Below are positions 58,901 through 64,000 of a stretch of 64,000 nucleotides of DNA, piece after piece. Numbering within the stretch: the first letter of the stretch is position 1; each line of letters opens with the position of its first letter. Location of the stretch: NCBI GenBank assembly GCA_015680685.1, contig MNCI01038015.1, positions 148,124-212,123 on the forward strand. Reading direction: 5' to 3'. The notes under the pieces are model-generated. The model was not told the DNA's origin. It ran no database searches and saw nothing but the letters and a program-made list of their open reading frames with translations. The stretch is from Gnetum montanum (lineage: Eukaryota > Streptophyta > Gnetopsida > Gnetales > Gnetaceae). Position numbers and translations under genes: made by a program.

Positions 58901-61900
58901 CTAGCTAAATATAAAATAATGTATGTTGTAAATATACATAAACATAAAATATAATATCATGAACCTATACTAATTAATATGCATAAATAAAGAGCATAGT
59001 ACAAACACATCCAAGAGCATTAAGGGAGATACAAATATGAGGTAAAAATAGTAACCTAGGCATCCAAAGATATGAGTTATTATAATGGTACATACTGGAA
59101 CTATCTATAGGTGTTCAAGTACTAGTGTTGGTAGCACTAATTGGTGTCATAGTCAGACTTGTACATTTATTTTTTACTAATAGAATTATGATGGCTATCT
59201 ACAAGTAACTATTTCTATTAGGGTACTTTCTATTATTGCTTCTATGTTGGCCAATGGTTCCTACACCTTCTTGGTTAGTACATCCTTTATGATTTCACTT
59301 CATGAAGCTATTGGTGCCTTATGCACAATGTTGTTGATGTACTATAGAATTCCTCTCCTTTTGTAGAGCTTTTAAATAAGCCATGGAAAGGGAATGGTTT
59401 ACCTACTAGATTTAGTCTATACAAATATATGTTCCATTTACTAAAAGAGGGTAAAAGCTAGGTTAGTAAGCAAATTCCTACTTAGAATCACATAGGCTTG
59501 GACTACGAAGGTGGTAATCTGGTTGTTCTTGCAAAAATGATCTCTTACAAATATACAAGGATAACTTCATAAGTCATAGGTTTGGATGAATGACTCATGG
59601 CCATAAAGGGTCTTTAGAATGATGTAACCCTTGATATAGCAATAATTATGAAACAAAAGGACATGAACCTCTAATTGAATACAGACTTAGCCTATTTTCT
59701 AGTGCAGGATTAATAGGGATATTGTAGAATGATGATGAACTTAATGATAAAATAGATGAAGTCTGGATAATATATAGTAAAATATAAGTGATGAAAAAAT
59801 AATTAAAAACTATTAGAAAGCATAGAAAAAATGAAAAAAGAAAAATGAAAACATGATATGTGGAGAACAATTGAAGTTTTCCTTCATAGTAACTAGAAAT
59901 GTTTAATTAAGTAAATAGAAAAATTAGTGCTCCTAAAGAGGGCCAAGTGCTACAGTGTACGAGGTACAAATTCTAAAGTAAAACTAATAATTAGAACATA
60001 GTTTATGAGTAAATTAATGGTTTACATACTAATATTTGATCTCTTAGGGATGTAGATATGGATGGATGATTTGAGTGTTATTTGGAGTTGTTTTGAGGTT
60101 AGAATAAGGCTGTTTCCTTGAATTATCTTGCAAGTGACATTAATGTTAGCCTTAATGTTACTGACACTATAAACAACATGTCAGTGTGTGCTGCTAATGA
60201 TGCAGGTATCAAGACTAACCTCATAGATTATAGGAGATACTGAGATGATCATGGAACATATAAGTGATGTAGTTTGTGTAGGTTCTCATATTCGAGATCT
60301 TTCAAAATTTTATTAAAGCTCTTAAATCTTAAGAAATTAGCCTAAAATTCATGTTTCAACCTAGTATTTATAGGGTTAGAGTTTCCAAAATTTTCTCAAA
60401 TTTAAGAGTAGTTGAGTTAAATTTTTTTTTCGAAACTCAAAGTTCATGTACAAGTTAAGTAATGCTAATGATGATGCAGCAACATTGATGCTGGCCTTAG
60501 TACTAGTACTTGTACTAGCTCTTGAAATGAGATTCTAGGATTCCAAGGATTATTGTTGATTGATGAATTAATGTCTAACATGTCATGATAATATTGAATG
60601 AATGAGAAGGGTCTCATAGAATCAAAAAGCACTACTAGGAGTATAACTTAATGTTTTTCCTTGTAGGTGACATTGGTGCTGCATCATCATTATCCAATGT
60701 TACCTATGTAGGGTGGAGCTTCAACCCTCCAAACTACCTTCATATTTATCGAAACTAATGTTTAATACCTTAGAAATGATGTGAGCAAGTCACTAGGGAT
60801 ATTTTGAGGTCAAACCTACAGTTGAGAGGAAGATTTGTAATGCATGTTATAGAAATGACTAAGGTAGGTAACATTAACATTGATGTGAATGTCACCTAGT
60901 CATACTTAAAAATAATGTATTATTTCATGTTTTCTAAAATTATTTAAATTACCAAAAATGACACCTATCATCTTGGGACTAATGTAAATTGGTCATTGGA
61001 ATTTTGATAGAGGTGAAACTAGAGCCAAAAAATAAGTTTTGATGTGATGATGTAGTGGTAACTAAGGTAGTTTATGCTAACATTGGTGTATCACCTAGCA
61101 TTTCCTAGATGACACTTGGAATTTTTCTAATCTTGAAACTATTAGGAGCATTGAAATTGATGCACATATGCTAGATCAATTGGAAACATCTTCTAGGGGC
61201 ATGTTGGAGTTTAAAACATGACTTATCATAATGATTTTGGGCTCTCTTGATACCCTAATTAGATGCAACAATGTCAAAGCCACACTTGTTCTAATGGTGA
61301 AAATACCAAAAAAGTGAATGCAACATTGTCTCCTCTTGAAGGATGTTGTAGAGGGGAGAAAGAATGAGTGACTAGTTGGTGATAAACCTATATGAAGAAA
61401 GAGAAAGAAAAGAAGAAAAATGAGGGAAGAATGTTAGGACATCTTTGATACACTAGTTATGAGGATGATCCTATACCATAGAATAAGGACATGACTTAAT
61501 TCTACATACAAGATGGTCAAAGGAATGTCATTAATGATGTTGCACATCCTTTCCTACTCAAACTTTCAACACATCCTTATTGGAATAGAAAAAATTTGCT
61601 TAATTATTATTGATGCACTAATAAGAGGAAAGGAACAAATAGGAAAGAGAGTTAGAGGAAGAATAGAGAAGCTTGCAAGAGGTAATATAAAATATAAAGT
61701 TTAGAAACTAAGAAAGCAGAAGAGAAATAAGAAACAACACCTATACATCATGATAAGATGCTATGCCAAAAAGGTGGGATAAGGTTAGATCCCACACTCT
61801 ACTAATATTGATAACCAATAAATTAATAAATGAATAATTTATGGTTTGATAAATTATTTGACTATCACACTCAAGCTCATCACACCTTCACATGAAGTGA

Positions 61901-62060
61901 AAATGGTAGAATACTCATGACTCTTTATAGGAGATAGATCACTAATAAACATCCTCATCATAGTGTGTTGATAGGAAGAAGTATTAGTAAAATGGAATAA
62001 GTAGAAATTAGAGAGTAGATAAAGTTGTATGGGAGAGATGTAGAAGACTGATAGCAACCA

Positions 62061-62062
<2 letters not shown>
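55923..62062. other. AT-rich DNA with decayed tandem repeats, no gene recognised
   Basis: Open frames at 56748-57008, 58282-58638, 59646-59870 and 61513-61704 have no recognisable domain and no splice or homology support. Within the region, 57455-57780 repeats a ttgg(c/t)catgacct...ccatgac motif three times, and about 60050-61250 shows a quasi-periodic pattern described in the findings. Confidence 0.45.
60050..61250. repeat. Possible decayed satellite-like array, about 200-bp period
   Basis: A marker resembling gctaacattggtgt(c/a)acctag recurs near 60120, 60475, 60675, 60880 and 61085, and a second marker (ctaggg(g)atattttgaggt / ctaggggcatgttggagt) recurs between. Units are too diverged to be sure by eye. 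Confidence 0.35.

Positions 62063-62097
<35 letters not shown>
62063..62097. repeat. (AG)17 microsatellite
   Basis: Uninterrupted AG dinucleotide run of about 35 bases. Confidence 0.95.
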
Positions 62098-62100
<3 letters not shown>

Positions 62101-62189
62101 AGAAATAGTACACTAAAACATAAGTGAAATAAGAGATAAGGATTAGAGTAAACCTAATGATTTTTTAAATAAACTACCTCTTAAGATAT

Positions 62190-63240
62190 GCTTTATTTAG
62201 CAAATCTGAATATCGATTCCCATCCAAGTCCAATAGCTAGTATGATCCATTACCAAGATTCTTAAATGATGAAGGGACCTTACCACTTCGGAAAAAACTT
62301 GGATGTCTTTGTATTGGGAAATTATCATAGGATAAGATCTCCTTCTTTGATCTCTTTTAGTCAAACATGTTTTTCATTGAGATGGTGCATAGTTTCTTGA
62401 TAACTCTAAATGTTATTTTTGCTTCCTTGTTATTCTCTTCAAGAATATTTATCTCAACACATTGTATTTTGTCATTCTCCTCATATGTCATGTAATTGTT
62501 CAAGACTGCTCAAAGAGAGGGCACATGTAGCTTCACTAGCAACATTACTTTGGATTCATAAGTAGCATGAATGAAGTTTAGCTAGTTGCATTTCTAAATA
62601 TGGTTCTAAGACCTAAAGTATGTGGGATACCTAGGTATGTTGGATTCCTTTGGATTTGTTAACAATGATTTTATGTAGACATATGAGGAATTTATTGTTT
62701 GACTTGGCTTGAATATTAAATTAGGAATAGTGTGGAGATAAGAATGATTGGATGATTTAATATTGATTATAGCATTTGATAACTTCTTTGCTAAAGTTAA
62801 TGTTTAGTGTTACTTATAATGTGAAAGGGAATACTAAAGAAAGTGATAAGATGATTCAAAATAAAATGAAAAATATGCTTGGATATTGCAGATTTCAAGG
62901 AAATAACTCAACTCACTTGGTGAAATACTCTATAGCTATTAAAATAAATTGATGATCAATAGAAGATGGAGAATTAATAGAACCTATGAAATCTAGCCCT
63001 AATTTCTAGGTAGATCATATGATTTATGAAGTTCTAAGCTCTTGAGATGGTACATAAATAAGTAGAGTATGAGATTGACATGTATCATAAATCTTAACTA
63101 TCATATGTGCATCCCTAGACATCATGGACCACTAGTAACCTAGTGAGATGATACAAGCTAAGAGAGACCATGTTCCTAAGTGACCATCATATACACCTAA
63201 ATGTACCTTAATGACTTAGATAACATAGAAAAATGTATGA
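62190..63240 (-). pseudogene. integrase remnant of a second Ty3/gypsy lineage
   Basis: Minus-strand frames read YDGHLGTWSLL (HHCC finger), YDTCQSHTLLIYVPSQELRTS, GLDFIGSINSPSSIDHQFIL and EYFTK (start of the catalytic core), then further left KLHVPSLSAVLNNYMTYEEND and the C-terminal HPSFFRSGKVPSSFKNLGNGSY-like stretch. The wording VP.QELH...W...GLDFIG.I.PPSS.GH.FI differs from E1 and matches another plant gypsy integrase type. It is truncated or interrupted by the LTR starting at 63298. Confidence 0.75.
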
Positions 63241-63297
63241 CACAAAGATTCAACATAGAATTTGAATTAGGTTTAGTCCAATATTAAAATCACCTTT

Positions 63298-64000
63298 TGA
63301 TGAGACGCGACTTGCATGTGCCGCGATATCGCGGCCGCCGCGATATCGCATCCCATGTGATATCACGTACGCGATATCGCGTCTTCTCTTGCAATATTGC
63401 GTCCCGCCGTCATATCTATAAATAAGAGGCGGCACTTCCTTCATTTCCCAATCCTGGCTAGAAGTAGCGAAGCTCTGGCAGCTTGATCACTCCAGAGTTA
63501 GAATTTTTCCCATGTGCCCGCAGTAGGAGTCCTAGAGTGAACGACTCTTTATTCGAGTAGCTTGTAACCTGAACCCAAGTTGTGTACAGCAATAAAGAAG
63601 AACTTGATTGGATAAACCTTGCAGCAAGTGGTTTCATTTATTGCTTTCATTTACTGCTTTCCTAGTGCGTTCAAGTACGACTTGATTACGAGCGTCTACG
63701 GACATGTACGACTAGTCAAGGAATCGGTTGCTTGACGCAACGCATGAGTATGACTCAATTACGAGCATTGGCTGCTTGGTAACCCAGTAGCGTATTCCAG
63801 GATTCTACGCTTGGTAATCCCAGTAGTAGTCCGATGTGTACGGCTAGTTGAGGAATCGGCTACTCATTGCTAGGCTAGAATGTGTGATAAGTATGACTTA
63901 ATTACGAGCATCCACGGGTGTGTACGGCTAGCTAAGGAATCGGCTGCTTATCACACTTAAGCTAAATAGGTGCCTCAGTACGACCACTTCGAGCACTTGC
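63298..64000 (+). repeat. 5' LTR (or solo LTR) of element E5, running off the window
   Basis: Begins TGATGAGACGCG. It has the GATATC palindrome array (63321-63400), TATA box (63416-63424), AATAAA (63591-63596) and the paired GGTAACCCAG / GGTAATCCCAG motif (63776-63822), as in E1 and E2 LTRs. No purine tract precedes it, so it is the 5' end of an element or a solo LTR. CpG sites are largely intact, suggesting it is the youngest copy here. It also repeats a gtacgactag...aaggaatcgg unit at 63703, 63837 and 63935. Confidence 0.85.
63321..63400 (+). promoter_or_regulatory. Array of GATATC-centred palindromes in the E5 U3
   Basis: GATATC at 63325, 63342, 63359 and 63373, plus gcaatattgc at 63391; centres are spaced 17, 17, 14 and about 18-20 bases. 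Each is embedded in a longer palindrome such as ccgcgatatcgcgg. The array ends about 20 bases upstream of the TATA box, a position suited to a protein-binding enhancer. The binding factor is unknown. Confidence 0.7.

Noticed and set aside
1-64000. CRISPR arrays, bacterial operons or insertion sequences
   Set aside because: No regularly spaced identical repeats with unique spacers and no prokaryotic gene organisation; all repeats are explained by plant retroelements or tandem duplications.

Overview
The window is a stretch of a large, AT-rich, repeat-filled land-plant nuclear genome. The evidence is one spliced plant-specific host gene (TOM1/TOM3/THH1 family) with GT-AG introns, plus nested plant LTR retrotransposons, LINE remnants and a tRNA-like SINE family. 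The long decayed repeats and the 9-kb first intron would fit a gymnosperm or fern-like genome, but the sequence does not settle the species. Three isolated N characters show it is a draft assembly.

Layout. 1-7395: 3' part of a sense-strand Ty3/gypsy element (E1; gag, PR, RT, RNase H, integrase, long 3' untranslated region, 3' LTR). 8089-20574: the only gene I regard as functional, an 11-exon TOM1-like seven-span membrane protein whose exons join into one open frame of 303 codons. Its first intron holds an antisense gag-protease-only element of the same family (E2, 9108-15883). 21061-23808: unassigned sequence with a dispersed repeat and a perfect 92-bp tandem duplication. 23809-29093: decayed antisense Ty1/copia element. 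29445-35168: antisense gag-only gypsy element (E3) with a perfect 5-bp target duplication. 35169-39986: SINEs, an L1 ORF1 remnant, LTR pieces and a 110-bp-class tandem repeat. 39987-52885: 12.9-kb antisense gypsy element (E4) with an extra long reading frame (here ORF3) between integrase and 3' LTR and with the RT core deleted. 52886-55600: SINE, LTR scrap, L1-type and RTE-type LINE remnants. 55600-62190: AT-rich sequence without a gene, holding decayed tandem repeats and an (AG)n tract. 62190-63240: antisense integrase remnant of a different gypsy lineage. 63298-64000: start of a CpG-rich, apparently young LTR of the E1/E2 family (E5).

E1-E4 form one family. They share LTRs of about 800-860 bp ending TGATG...CATCA (or decayed forms), a primer-binding site matching the 3' end of tRNA-Asp (as in Tat/Athila-type elements), similar gag proteins, and conserved non-coding blocks 3' of pol. 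E2 and E3 have lost most or all of pol but keep gag, LTRs, PBS and the 3' blocks. They look like non-autonomous, gag-bearing derivatives that must have been moved by full-length relatives. The features most worth following up are ORF3, shared by E3 and E4 and unrecognised by me, and the arrays of GATATC-centred palindromes in the LTR promoters, whose copy number differs even between the two LTRs of E2.
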